64,000 bases of DNA from Rhyzopertha dominica. Taxonomy: Eukaryota; Arthropoda; Insecta; Coleoptera; Bostrichidae. Of this stretch, positions 1 through 8,926 are shown in pieces. The stretch is taken from assembly GCA_025024175.1 (NCBI GenBank), contig QCXZ01000064.1, forward strand, positions 12,028,001 to 12,092,000. Reading direction: 5' to 3'. Under the pieces are notes generated by a model. It had not been told where the DNA came from and made no database searches. It saw only the letters and a program-made list of their open reading frames with translations. Positions within the stretch are counted from its first letter, which is position 1. Every line of letters begins with the position of its first letter. The translations under genes were made by a program, and so were the position numbers.

Positions 1-1675
1 GTGGCAGAGTTAATTTTTTTAAAGGAGCTACTCTCGATTTAGAGCATAATAATTGTGATTCCGTTTTGTTCGATATGTCTGTTGAAACCAAATAAAGGCA
101 AGCACCGTATGCCTTCTCCGATGCATCGCAAAATCCTACAAGCTTTACAAATTTAGGTCTGTCTATGATTATATGACGAGGTATGTGGATCATGTTTAAA
201 TCTTCAAACTGTATTTGAAGTGAATTCCACTGATTTAATAACTCAGGAGATAGTTCGTCGTCCCAATCAATTGATGATTGCCAGAGTTTTTGCAGAAAAA
301 TCTTAGCCTTGACTACTGCCGGCGCCACAAGGCCGAGTGGGTCGAATACCTGAGATACAATTGATAACACAGAACGTTTAGTATGAGTTGAAGTTGTTCG
401 AAGATTAACAGAATAATTGTACGAATCGTGTTCCTTTTGACAATCCCAAACTATACCTAACGTTTTAAAGACTTTGTTTTCTTGTTGTAAAAATTTAGGA
501 TCGTTTTCATTATTGTTGTCTACTATGTGTTGCAAAAGTATAGGCTCATTGGAAGACCACTTCCTTAGCTGAAATCCTGCAGACGCCATGATTTCTGTAA
601 TTTCGTTGTAAATTTGAATAGCTTCCTCTATGGTATTAACACTAATTAAAAGATCGTCCATATAAAAGGAATTTTCAATAATTTTACTGGTACGTGGATA
701 AATTTCTGAAAATTCTGAAGCAAGCTGCTTTAAGCATCTAGTAGCTAGAAAAGGTGAACTAGAATGTCCATAAGTTAAGGTATTTAATTCATAAACGTGT
801 ATGTCTGAATCGGGATTAAATCGCCAAATTATTTTTTGATATTTCCGATCTCTGGGATGTATCCAAATTTGACGATACATCATTTTGATGTCCGCGTTTA
901 AAACATACTTTCTTAACCGGAGACGTAATATTATAGCAAATAGTTCGTCTTGTATCGTGGGACCTACGCAAAGAATATCGTTTAATGAATAACCTGAAGT
1001 ACTTTTGGCTGAACCGTCAAAGACTACTCGGCATTTTGTTGTTGAACTAGATTCCCTAATCACTGCATGGTGTGGTAAAAAGTATGCATCGTTTTCGATA
1101 TCTTCTTTTAGAGTACCTTTGTCTGTCATATGGTTTAATGAAACATACTCCTGCATGAATTCTTTATAACTGTTGTTTAAACTAACGTTACGATTTAAGC
1201 GATTCTCTAAATATTGAAATCTTCTGATAGCATTCGTCTTTGAGTCACCTAGCATATCTTTCGATTCATTTTTAATAGGCAGTCGTACTATAAATCTACC
1301 TGCTTCATCTCGAGTAGTAGTGTTCTGAAATAAATTTTCGCAAAATTGTTCTTCGCTTGTGAGCAAACGTTTTTGTGGAAAATCTTCTACCAACCAAAAT
1401 TTCTGTAGTGTTAGATTTAAATCATCCAGTTTATTTTTCGAAATATTTCTGGCAAAGTTACAAATAGAGTGAACTTTACAAGTATTATTTGATAAACTTA
1501 ACGTTCCTGTCACGATCCAACCTAGTTTTGTTTTGTGCAAAGTTGGTAGATTTTTACCTAACGAAAAGCTATCACCGTCTAATAATTCGTAAAATATTTC
1601 TGCTCCTATTAAAACATCTACATTTTTCGGTTCGTTAAATCGTTCATCGGCGAGTATAAACTGTTGTGGATAGTG
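1..1675 (-). CDS. BEL/Pao retrotransposon pol: reverse transcriptase and RNase H-like region (partial)
   Basis: Read on the minus strand from about 1675, the frame stays open to the window edge, about 558 codons, so the 3' part (rest of RNase H, integrase) lies outside. Visible landmarks are FDGSAKS near residue 216 (plus positions about 1008-1028), the catalytic YMDD near residue 336 (656-667), and GFCDASEKAYGACLY near residue 510, the Pao RT C-terminal/RNase H-like block. YMDD and the DASxKAYG motif are characteristic of Pao-type polymerases, which copy the element RNA into DNA in virus-like particles. The frame differs by one base from the upstream gag-protease frame; the switch falls in the A10 run at 1681-1690. 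No internal stop was found, which is unusual for this window and suggests a recent insertion. The family call is firm. Whether the shift is real, programmed or an assembly error is open. Confidence 0.93.
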
Positions 1676-3404
1676 TATTATTTTTTTTTTCAAAACGAAC
1701 TAGTGGTAATCTTTCTGTAATAGATGGGAGAACTAAAAATGTTAAGTCTGCTTCATAGGAAGTACAATGAGAACGAATTTTTGTAATTAATTTATTGTTT
1801 ACTTGTGTTAAGTTTTGGTTTATTCCTGAAATAGGTAATGAATACTGCTGAAGTGGCAGTTGCAGTTTTTCAGCCAGTTTTTGGGAAATAAAATTTGATT
1901 GGCTTCCGCTATCTAAAAGTGCAATGCATTCGTGAAAACGCCCAAAATTGTCTTGCACAAGTATAAGAGCGGTAGATAATAATACCTGATTTATGTTAAC
2001 TGATGCAAATGATAATGTAGTATGTTCATCATTTTTGTTATCTGTGGCTTGTTTACTTGTGGAAGGAATCGGTTGTATAATATTTCCAGATATACCTGAT
2101 TGTGAATTAACGTTTGTTTCTATGTTAGAAACTTGAAGAGTTTGTGGTTTGTCTTGTTCGTAACTTTTTGATTCATCATGCAGTAATGTATTATGTTTTT
2201 CTGAGCATTTTTTACAATGTTGTGACCTACAATCACGAATTGTATGACCTGGTCTTAAACAGTTATTGCATAGTTTTAATTTCACTATTTCTTTGTACTT
2301 ATCGGAAATTGACAGTTTTCCGAATTCGACGCATTGGTAAATGAAATGTTTTCCTTTACAATACTGACAAGCAGCATTGTTTATTGAAAAATATGATTGT
2401 CGTATTGGTTTCGATGAATTAAATTCTCGGCGGAACTTTGGGAGCGTGTTTGACTCTTTCAAGCTATTAAATGTTTTAAATGAACTGGGTTCACTATATA
2501 ATACTTCCAACGTGCAACATTTTCTCGTTAAAAATTCCAATAAATCGTTTAATTGTGGTAAATGATTATTATTCTGTTTGTTTTCCCATTCGTGTCTTGT
2601 ATTAAAATCAAGTTTTTTAATAATGAGTGGAATTAGCAATAAATCCCAATGTTGAGTTGGCAATTCGAGTTTCGTTAAAGATTTGATGTGTTGATTAATC
2701 GTGTCTACTAGTCTTCTGAGCGATAATGAAGAGTCTTTCGTAACTACAGGTAAATTAAACAGTAACGTGTTAATGTGGTGATTTATGATGGCACGTTTGT
2801 TTTCAAAACGTTTTTTCAGCAGTTCGATAGCAGTCATGTAGTTTTCACTACTTACCTTAAGGGAATCTATGATTGTATTTGCATTACCTTTACAGCATGT
2901 TTTCAGATACAAAAATTTTTGAATATTTGACAAGTCCGATCGATTATGAACGAGTGACTGAAAAACGTCAAAAAAACTTAGCCATGTATCGTATGTTCCA
3001 TGAAAATTCGGTAGTTCGATGTCTGGTAGCTTGGTGAATGTACTTTGCGAGTTTTCTGTTTGGTGCAGGAGTGGTTGTGTTATTTCTGTATGGCGTGTTT
3101 CTTGTGTATGTAAACAATGATTCGCTTGTGATATAACTGAGTAAAATCTTTCTTCGAGTATTTCTCGCTCTTCGACCTCTTGATTAACGAGATATTCCAG
3201 ACGTGTTTGGATTGACTCAAACTGCGAGAAATCATTTTGAATAGTAGTCAATCGTACTTCAATTTGCTCTAACAATTTTAGATTTTCAGTTTTACTTAGA
3301 AAATTTTCAAAACGTGTAAGTCTAGCTTTCAATACACCCCTTTCGAATCTTAATTGCTTTACAGATTCAATGTTATCTTGTCTCTCAATTTCTGGCTCAG
3401 ACAT
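1644..3404 (-). CDS. BEL/Pao gag-protease polyprotein N-terminal part
   Basis: A 586-residue frame starts at the ATG complement of 3404 and ends at TGA 1644-1646. The N-terminal 100 residues are charged and coiled-coil-like. Around residues 125-205 is the Pao gag domain (LPNFHGTYDTWLSFFDVFQS, then a KTCCKGNA stretch). Zinc-knuckle-like clusters follow near 343 (CQYCKGKHFIYQC), 377 (CNNCLRPGHTIRDC) and 393 (CKKCSEKHNTLLH). The retropepsin active site LLDSGSQSNFIS is near residue 500. The protein would package element RNA and process the polyprotein. The last 13 or so codons after the A10 run (1681-1690) are out of register with family sequence: a one-base shift there leads into the open pol frame. 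In BEL/Pao elements gag and pol are commonly one frame, so this looks like an indel rather than a natural end. The start fits the leader and LTR position. Confidence 0.93.
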   Translation of the reverse strand: MSEPEIERQDNIESVKQLRFERGVLKARLTRFENFLSKTENLKLLEQIEVRLTTIQNDFSQFESIQTRLEYLVNQEVEEREILEERFYSVISQANHCLHTQETRHTEITQPLLHQTENSQSTFTKLPDIELPNFHGTYDTWLSFFDVFQSLVHNRSDLSNIQKFLYLKTCCKGNANTIIDSLKVSSENYMTAIELLKKRFENKRAIINHHINTLLFNLPVVTKDSSLSLRRLVDTINQHIKSLTKLELPTQHWDLLLIPLIIKKLDFNTRHEWENKQNNNHLPQLNDLLEFLTRKCCTLEVLYSEPSSFKTFNSLKESNTLPKFRREFNSSKPIRQSYFSINNAACQYCKGKHFIYQCVEFGKLSISDKYKEIVKLKLCNNCLRPGHTIRDCRSQHCKKCSEKHNTLLHDESKSYEQDKPQTLQVSNIETNVNSQSGISGNIIQPIPSTSKQATDNKNDEHTTLSFASVNINQVLLSTALILVQDNFGRFHECIALLDSGSQSNFISQKLAEKLQLPLQQYSLPISGINQNLTQVNNKLITKIRSHCTSYEADLTFLVLPSITERLPLVRFEKKNNTLSTTVYTRR

Positions 3405-3828
3405 GTCTACACTTCAAATCTACAAGAATCTGATTAAATGGACTGTATGTGAGATAAATTTTGAAATAAATTTCGATGTCAGTAGTGATGTCAGTTTTGA
3501 CTAATATGTTCTACTACAAATTGAGGCTTCGTTAATTTTATTAAAAAGGGAGTTGAAAGGAGAATTAGGAAAGGAAAGACGTGACTCACCCTTCACTAAC
3601 ACCCTGTCCTCTGCTGAGGCCTATATGTCCGTGGCTCGATGTTCTTAAAGGATTATCCAAAGTTTCTGGCTGGGGTAAGTTTTTTGCTTTGGTTCTATTC
3701 TTGTTTAAATTCTCGAGCTTCGGGCTGCTTGGACTATGTAGATATTTTCTTACTTCGGGCTGTATATCCAACTCACTTGGAAGGTTTCCTGGCTTTGGGA
3801 GTATCTATCCGGCTCGTTTGGACCAAAA
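3405..3828 (-). other. BEL/Pao 5' leader between LTR and gag
   Basis: Untranslated leader of the minus-strand element, from the primer-binding site next to the LTR down to the gag ATG. It has a moderately GC-rich stretch at 3590-3820. Short open frames on both strands here (for example 3581-3850 plus and 3586-3771 minus) have no recognisable domain and are taken as chance frames in leader RNA. Confidence 0.6.
3808..3825 (-). promoter_or_regulatory. Putative primer-binding site, tRNA-Tyr-like
   Basis: On the minus strand the sequence three bases after the presumed LTR end begins TGGTCC and, on the plus strand, reads TCCGGCTCG-TTT-GGACCA. From memory the 3' end of eukaryotic tRNA-Tyr is TCCGGCTCG-AA-GGACCA, so 15 flanking bases agree around a 2-to-3 base difference. 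Position (LTR ending ACA, short spacer, TGG) is what a retroelement primer-binding site requires. The tRNA identity rests on recall and should be checked. Confidence 0.5.
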
Positions 3829-4051
3829 TGTTAACGGGTTGTCTTGTTGAGTAGTCGAGTCTAGTCTTGCTTATGATGCGTGAATACGAGTAATTGAAGT
3901 CGAGTCTAGTCTTGCTAATGATACGTAAAGAGAAGTAATTGAATATTTCGTGTGTTTTTTAACGTGATATATTTAAACAACTTTTTGTTACAACAACTTT
4001 TTTTATGTTTCTATCGTGACCGTTTCTATGATTGTACTCTATGATTATACA
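3829..4051 (-). repeat. BEL/Pao 5' LTR
   Basis: Upstream LTR of the minus-strand element. On the plus strand it starts TGTTAACGGG at 3829, next to the primer-binding site, and most plausibly ends in TATACA at 4051, so the minus-strand LTR would run TGTATA...GTTAACA (223 bp). It contains a TATA-like TTTAAATATA on the minus strand near 3970 and a 45-bp tandem duplication. The inner boundary is well supported by the leader. The outer boundary is inferred from the TG...CA rule only, because the other LTR is outside the window and no target duplication can be checked. Confidence 0.55.
3854..3943. repeat. Two 45-bp tandem repeats inside the BEL LTR
   Basis: Units 3854-3898 and 3899-3943 both begin GTCGAGTCTAGTCTTGCT and both end AAGTAATTGAA or GAGTAATTGAA, with about seven differences. 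Tandem duplications in the transcribed or enhancer part of LTRs often alter promoter strength; that function is inference here. Confidence 0.85.
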
Positions 4052-4204
4052 GTAGGTATTCGGCGGCCAAATATGCGGCAATCCTGCCTATCAGCATGCC
4101 GGATATTCGGTATCCGGTATCCGGCCAAACAACTATCTGTATCATCTCTAAATACTAAATATATTTAGAAAAATTTGCTAAAGATTGCGTGATTCCGGTT
4201 CCTT
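4052..4204. other. Spacer with short CCGGATATTCGG / CGGTATCCGG repeats
   Basis: Outside the LTR. At 4099-4126 there is a cluster of overlapping palindromic words (CCGGATATTCGG, then CGGTATCCGGTATCCGG), preceded by CGGCGGCC at 4061. It resembles the ends of short inverted-repeat elements, but no partner copy is visible. Nothing else is recognised. Confidence 0.3.
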
Positions 4205-4850
4205 GAGCAAACAATGCCATTATTTATTCAGAAGACCAAGACCAGAAGAAGAAGTTCTACCACATCAAGAGTGTATAATCAGATGACAAGTGTGCGCAGA
4301 ATATCAGCCGAGTTGGCAATTGGTGCTTCTCTTGTGTGGAGAATTCTGTACGAGCAGCTGCTTTAACTTTATCTTGTACAACTGGTATAAGTCTAAAATC
4401 CACTTGGTCATGAAGCATCTTTGGTTATTTGCCGCAATGATGCCGAAGACCCATGCGCATGTTTGGGCCGATGAAAATCCCCATACTCTAATGCAATCTG
4501 CATATGAGAAACGTTTTTCTTTAACCATTTGGTCGGATATTGCAGGCATCAGATCTCTATGTCCTGTTGCTTTACCAAACCGATTAATAGGCGCTGCTTA
4601 CCTAAACTTTCTGCAATCTTTTCAAGGCCATTCCTTTGAAATAAATAAATATGGTTCCAGCATGCTTATGCGTCACGTTATTTTTCGACTGCATTTACAT
4701 AAAACTTTTTTACGTAGATGGGTAGGAAAGAGTGCACGTGTATCATGCCCTTAATCATAAATGCCATCAAATTCTATCCAGTGAGGGGATTTTGGAAAGA
4801 ATTGGAATATTCTTCAGATAGAGATGTCGTGCTTGCTTGGAAATGAAAGG
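4205..4850 (+). pseudogene. Decayed Tc1/mariner-superfamily (DDE_3-type) transposase
   Basis: Conceptual translation across frames gives the N-terminal helix-turn-helix (SVRRISAELAIGASLVWRIL at about 4285-4345), then after frameshifts a stretch at 4430-4625 containing ADENPHTLMQSAYEKRFSL, TIWSDIAGIRS, LPNRLIGAAYLNFLQ. This order matches the arthropod transposase family whose members carry SVRRIS...VWRIL followed by WADENPH...FSLNVW...GPYVLPNRLTGxxYLxFL. The family cuts and pastes DNA using a DDE/D triad. Here several stops and frameshifts break the frame, and the final catalytic acidic region (normally before PRSPDLTPLDFFLWG) was not found, so it is inactive. No terminal repeats were located. 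Confidence 0.75.
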
Positions 4851-5887
4851 AGTCTACTTTAAACATCTTGGGTAATTTTATTTTTTGTTTTGCTATAAGC
4901 TTCCTTCGTGTTTCTTTGTACATAATAAATAAGTAACCGTTATCTTGCGGACCCATGTTTATTAATACTTTTCTGATTATTTTGGTCCACACTCTTTAAA
5001 TGCTACACCCTATTTAAAGTATGAAGGCATGGTTCGATTCAAAATTGCTAACTAATAACTACTTAAAAGAAGTCGAAATTTGCTGCTCGAACTACTTAAA
5101 TTACGTAAAAGTTCGGCGCAACCAAAGTTTTCAAACTAACAGAAATTACTTATAAAGGTAATATTCATTGCACAGTAATGATATATGAAGTAATGAAGAA
5201 ATTCTTTCAGTGACTGTTAGACCAAGATAACCACAAGTGTGCGTGTTTTCCCAGAGAGCCGTCGCCAGCTTCGGGGCGATAACGAGAATAAACATTTAAA
5301 ACTTTCCATAAAAGGAGTCTTAAAACCTTAATCGCTCAGCGTTCACGTCGGCTCCCCGGAGGAAACGGGAGTTGTAAAAGTCCCTCGGAGCTCACCAAAA
5401 CAGCCACCGTAACCGAACTCTCTTAATATTGGCCCCGGCACGTATACCTCTCGGTAAACTCCCAGTGAACTCCGGCGCGGTTCATTGTAGTTTCGGTATT
5501 TGTACTGCAAACTTTGCGTATAAAGTAGTTGTGATAGTCTAGATAAATCTCCCAGACGGAGTAACTTTAGCTAACCAGACATGCTTAGTTGGAGTTCAAA
5601 ACCTGGCTTCGACGTTCAAATTCAATTTATAGACATGTTTATCGAAACTGCGTTACATCCACTACTCCATGCGGAAGTCCTTTGTGAGCGTTGCTGCAGA
5701 ACAGGAAGTGGCCGCAAGAGGATCGTATATTGCCTAGTTGAATTTTAATTTTTAATGGAGTTCGTGTATTTTCCGATAGTATCTTAAATCATCATGACAC
5801 CACATGAGAAAGTAATGTCGTGCACGTATAGATATTTAGAAGATATATTACGTAGCAAATTTAGCAATGTAGGTTTCTTAACGCATG
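4851..5887. other. Intergenic; GC-richer patch at 5200-5520
   Basis: No gene is recognised. Positions 5200-5520 are more GC-rich and of higher complexity than the flanks (for example CGGCTCCCCGGAGGAAACGG near 5350), in a setting of about 30-35% GC. It could be a conserved noncoding element, an old repeat or a CpG-retaining regulatory patch. Nothing in the sequence decides this. Confidence 0.3.
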
Positions 5888-7025
5888 CAGAGGTGGGACC
5901 TCTAGTTACTTGACGGGAACTAGTTCCCTAGGTCTCGGTCCGGTTAAGGAACCAGTTCCTTAGTTCCTTTAGTTCCTAGATGCTATAAGTCGAAAAGCGA
6001 AAACGTATTTCACTGGTAATAAGTAATAAATACTCATTATACTCGCCAACATATAAAAAGTCATATAAAATCAAGATTCTCTTAAAAAAAAGGAACAAAA
6101 TAATTATATAACCACCTGAATATGAAAATGATATAACTATTAATGGAAAAGTGTAATTTATTGTTGTTGTGAAAGTTGAAATGAGTGTGAATGCGTTTTA
6201 TATCGCTATAAACAAAAACATGATTTAAAATTTCATCTGCCACGCATCTATTAAATCAGAAATAGAAAATGAGAACTTGTCCTTTTATCGGCATTATATA
6301 TGAGCTCATGTAAAGGCGCATAAACTGCACACATTATTTACTCCAACAGGTGCAGTTGTCGGCATCACTTTGTTAAAAAATTAGAGAATCAATGAGTATA
6401 AAAGTACGCTGTCCAAATGCTTCATATAGACATAAACAAAGAAATAAATCAATATTTCAGGTGTTATCATCTGCAACTTGTTTACTACCATAAGCTTAGA
6501 AATAAATGCGAAATGTGCATTACATCAAAGAGCTACCGCCAGGGTCAGTTCATCACGTCGTTCAAGTTGCACGATCAGGGTTGCCACTAAACGATAGTCA
6601 CCACCAAAGGACACGGCGTCATCATCTTTAATTCCATAAAATTACTAAAATACGTTTGACCAAAAATAATTACATGTTATATCACATCTCGCTTGATAAT
6701 AACAAAATTTTATTGGGAAGTTATATTCAAGCCTCGGATAACCCTGCTTTGGGATAAATCGTATGTTGGATCCCACGATCCTAGCAAGGGAACTTGCCGG
6801 TGGTAGTTCTTGTGCCTGCTTTCCGAACGAAGGCACTACGTACAATTATGGAATCATGTACCTATATGAGATCTGTTTGTTGGGTATAATCCGTGATACG
6901 CCGAATGCTGAACCTATGTGGTTACCTTATATACTTTAGTTCCTCTGGAACTAGTTCCGCAATGAACGAGGAACTAGTTCTTCTAGTACCGGCCTAGAAC
7001 TAATTCCTGCAGGAACTACCTCTAG
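5888..7025. mobile_element. Non-autonomous hAT-like element with GGAACTAGTTCC subterminal repeats
   Basis: The left end starts CAGAGGTGGGACC, a hAT-type terminus, and the right end finishes AACTACCTCTAG as an imperfect inverted copy. Flanks AACGCATG (5880-5887) and TAAGCATG (7026-7033) match at 6 of 8 positions, fitting the 8-bp target duplication of hAT elements. Both ends carry repeated palindromic words GGAACTAGTTCC, CTAGTTCC and AGTTCCT (5920-5985 and 6940-7015), which resemble the subterminal transposase-binding repeats of hAT elements. Over 1.1 kb no transposase or BED finger can be read; the 66-codon minus frame at 6645-6845 has no recognisable motif. Confidence 0.7.
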
Positions 7026-7294
7026 TAAGCATGCAGTGTATGTGTGTATGATCAAAGCGCTAGGTCGGTAGACAACATACTAAGAAAGCAATATCATATT
7101 CTTTGAACTGAACAGAGACCCAACCCTGCGGGCATATCGAATCCGGAGGTTAAAATCAAGAGTCGGCAGATAGCATAAAAAGGTAAAACATAGATCAGCA
7201 TTTTTCAATTATTTTAAGTTGTCTAACCAACTATATTATTTATACATGTTTATGTTTTCTGTTGAGTAGTAATGATCTACTTGATACCTTTTAG
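7026..7294. other. Short intergenic spacer
   Basis: No motif or gene is recognised between the hAT element and the tandem duplication. Confidence 0.3.
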
Positions 7295-7815
7295 ATACAT
7301 ACAGTAGGTTTTTTATAATCGTAATTTATTTTATATATTTATAAACATTTTTTACTGAAGTTAATAAAGGCGGCGTGGCGTTTACAATCGTCGGATTCCA
7401 GGAATTAATTTTAAAATGTACATTGTACAATAAATATATCTATACTAAGTGTATACTGAAACCACGAGTTTTCTACGGAGTTTTAATTTTTCCAGAATTA
7501 TTGTAAGAGCTTTCCTCCTAAATAAAAGATTTTAAGCAGATATAAAAAAATAACAGAATTAATTAAATACATACAGTGGTTTTTTTTATAATCGTAATTT
7601 ATTTTATGTACAGGTATTTATATACATTTTTTACTGAAGTTAATGAAGGCGGTGTGCCGTTTACAATCGTCGGATTCTGGGAATTAACTTTGAGATATAC
7701 GTTGTACAACAAATATATCTATAGTGCTATACTGAAACCACGAGTTTTTTTTACGGTTTTAATTTCTCCAGAATTATTGTAACTGTCCTCCATAATAAAC
7801 AATTTTAAGCAGATA
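7295..7815. repeat. Direct tandem duplication, about 250-bp unit
   Basis: Copy 1 (7295-7542) and copy 2 (7567-7815) both begin ATACATACAGT and both end TTTTAAGCAGATA. They share long blocks such as TTTTTTACTGAAGTTAAT, GTTTACAATCGTCGGATTC and CTGAAACCACGAGTTTT. Many substitutions and small indels separate them, so the duplication is old. The spacing is 272 bp. The unit has no recognised coding content; the 68-codon plus frame at 7576-7782 lies in copy 2 and is not conserved as a frame in copy 1. Confidence 0.85.
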
Positions 7816-8106
7816 AATTTTTTTTATAGATTTAATGAAATACTTGTGATTATAAATTTGGTCAATCTGAAATCACTCAATGGTCAAAAATTTCGCGCAA
7901 GAAGAAAATAAAACAAGTAACCGCCAGTACACGTATAATCGCTTAATGTTGCCTGCCAGACTTTAAAACACATACATCGGATAGCACTCAATATAGATCG
8001 GCTCTCCTTTCCAGTGCATTGCAAGTGCACGCATAAGTAACTCAGTTACATAGCTGCTTTCTAACTTGTGGGGACATGGAAATTAACTGAAGTAGCCAGT
8101 TTTGGG
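7816..8106. other. Spacer
   Basis: No gene or repeat is recognised. Confidence 0.3.
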
Positions 8107-8926
8107 TACATGTCAGAGAAATTATAGTGGGGAGAACACGCATAGGCCGACTGCACATCCCAATTCAGCTGGGACACTGTAATGGTCGCCATATTGTCCA
8201 CAGAAACGTAAAAAATCAGACAGTGTTGTCAAATAGCAATACTTTTTTTGAATTAAAGGAACTTTATGTATACCTATAAAAATGAAATATTTATGTAAAC
8301 TTATTTTGCAGTGTAAATGGTACTAAATATTATTTAAAAATATGTAATTATAACACATAATTACTGAATTTTTTTTATTAAGGATTATAATATTTACTTA
8401 TGCAGGGAGACATCTTGCGACTTCGAACGTTTATTCGATGTAGGTACACTGTTTAACTATATAACTCATAACTAAAATTAATGAAACTACCAAATAAAAC
8501 TACGAAATATGCCGTGCAAGCAGAGAACAAAATCACAATCACAATAGCTAACGCCACGGGCCACGAAATGTAAACAAAACAATGCCACGAGCATAGAATA
8601 ACATGTGGCAACGCCGGTCTGGGAGCTTTGTTAATGTGCTGTGTAAATGATGACAGTTGATTGACGACAGTATTAAATTAGCCATTTAATTGATATTTAT
8701 AGAACATTCCAAGAACAAGTCAAACTGATTTTAGTATTTCAACACTGATACATCAAATTGGTTCGCATTTACCATATTTTTAAGTGAAACTGTTGCACAA
8801 GATGTCATTATTTAAAGTAAGCGCCAAAAGTTTGGCGTTCTCGTGGACAATATGGCAGCCCCCTTGTTTACTAGCATTCGCGCAGATCCATGAGCGTTCT
8901 CCCCACTCTAGTTCTCTGGTACATGC
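8107..8926. repeat. Imperfect inverted-repeat pair, about 100-bp arms
   Basis: The left arm 8107-8208 contains AGTGGGGAGAACACGCAT and GCCATATTGTCCAC. The reverse complement of the right arm 8836-8926 contains AGTGGGGAGAACGCTCAT and GCCATATTGTCCAC in the same order and spacing. About 630 bp of AT-rich sequence separates them. This could be a fold-back element or two copies of one repeat inserted in opposite orientation; no clean termini or target duplication were found. The frames at 8784-9203 (plus) and 8780-8974 (minus) overlap the right arm and look incidental. Confidence 0.6.

Noticed and set aside
5030..5046. GGTTCGATTC, a perfect RNA polymerase III B-box word
   Set aside because: No A box at the right distance and no cloverleaf stems around it.
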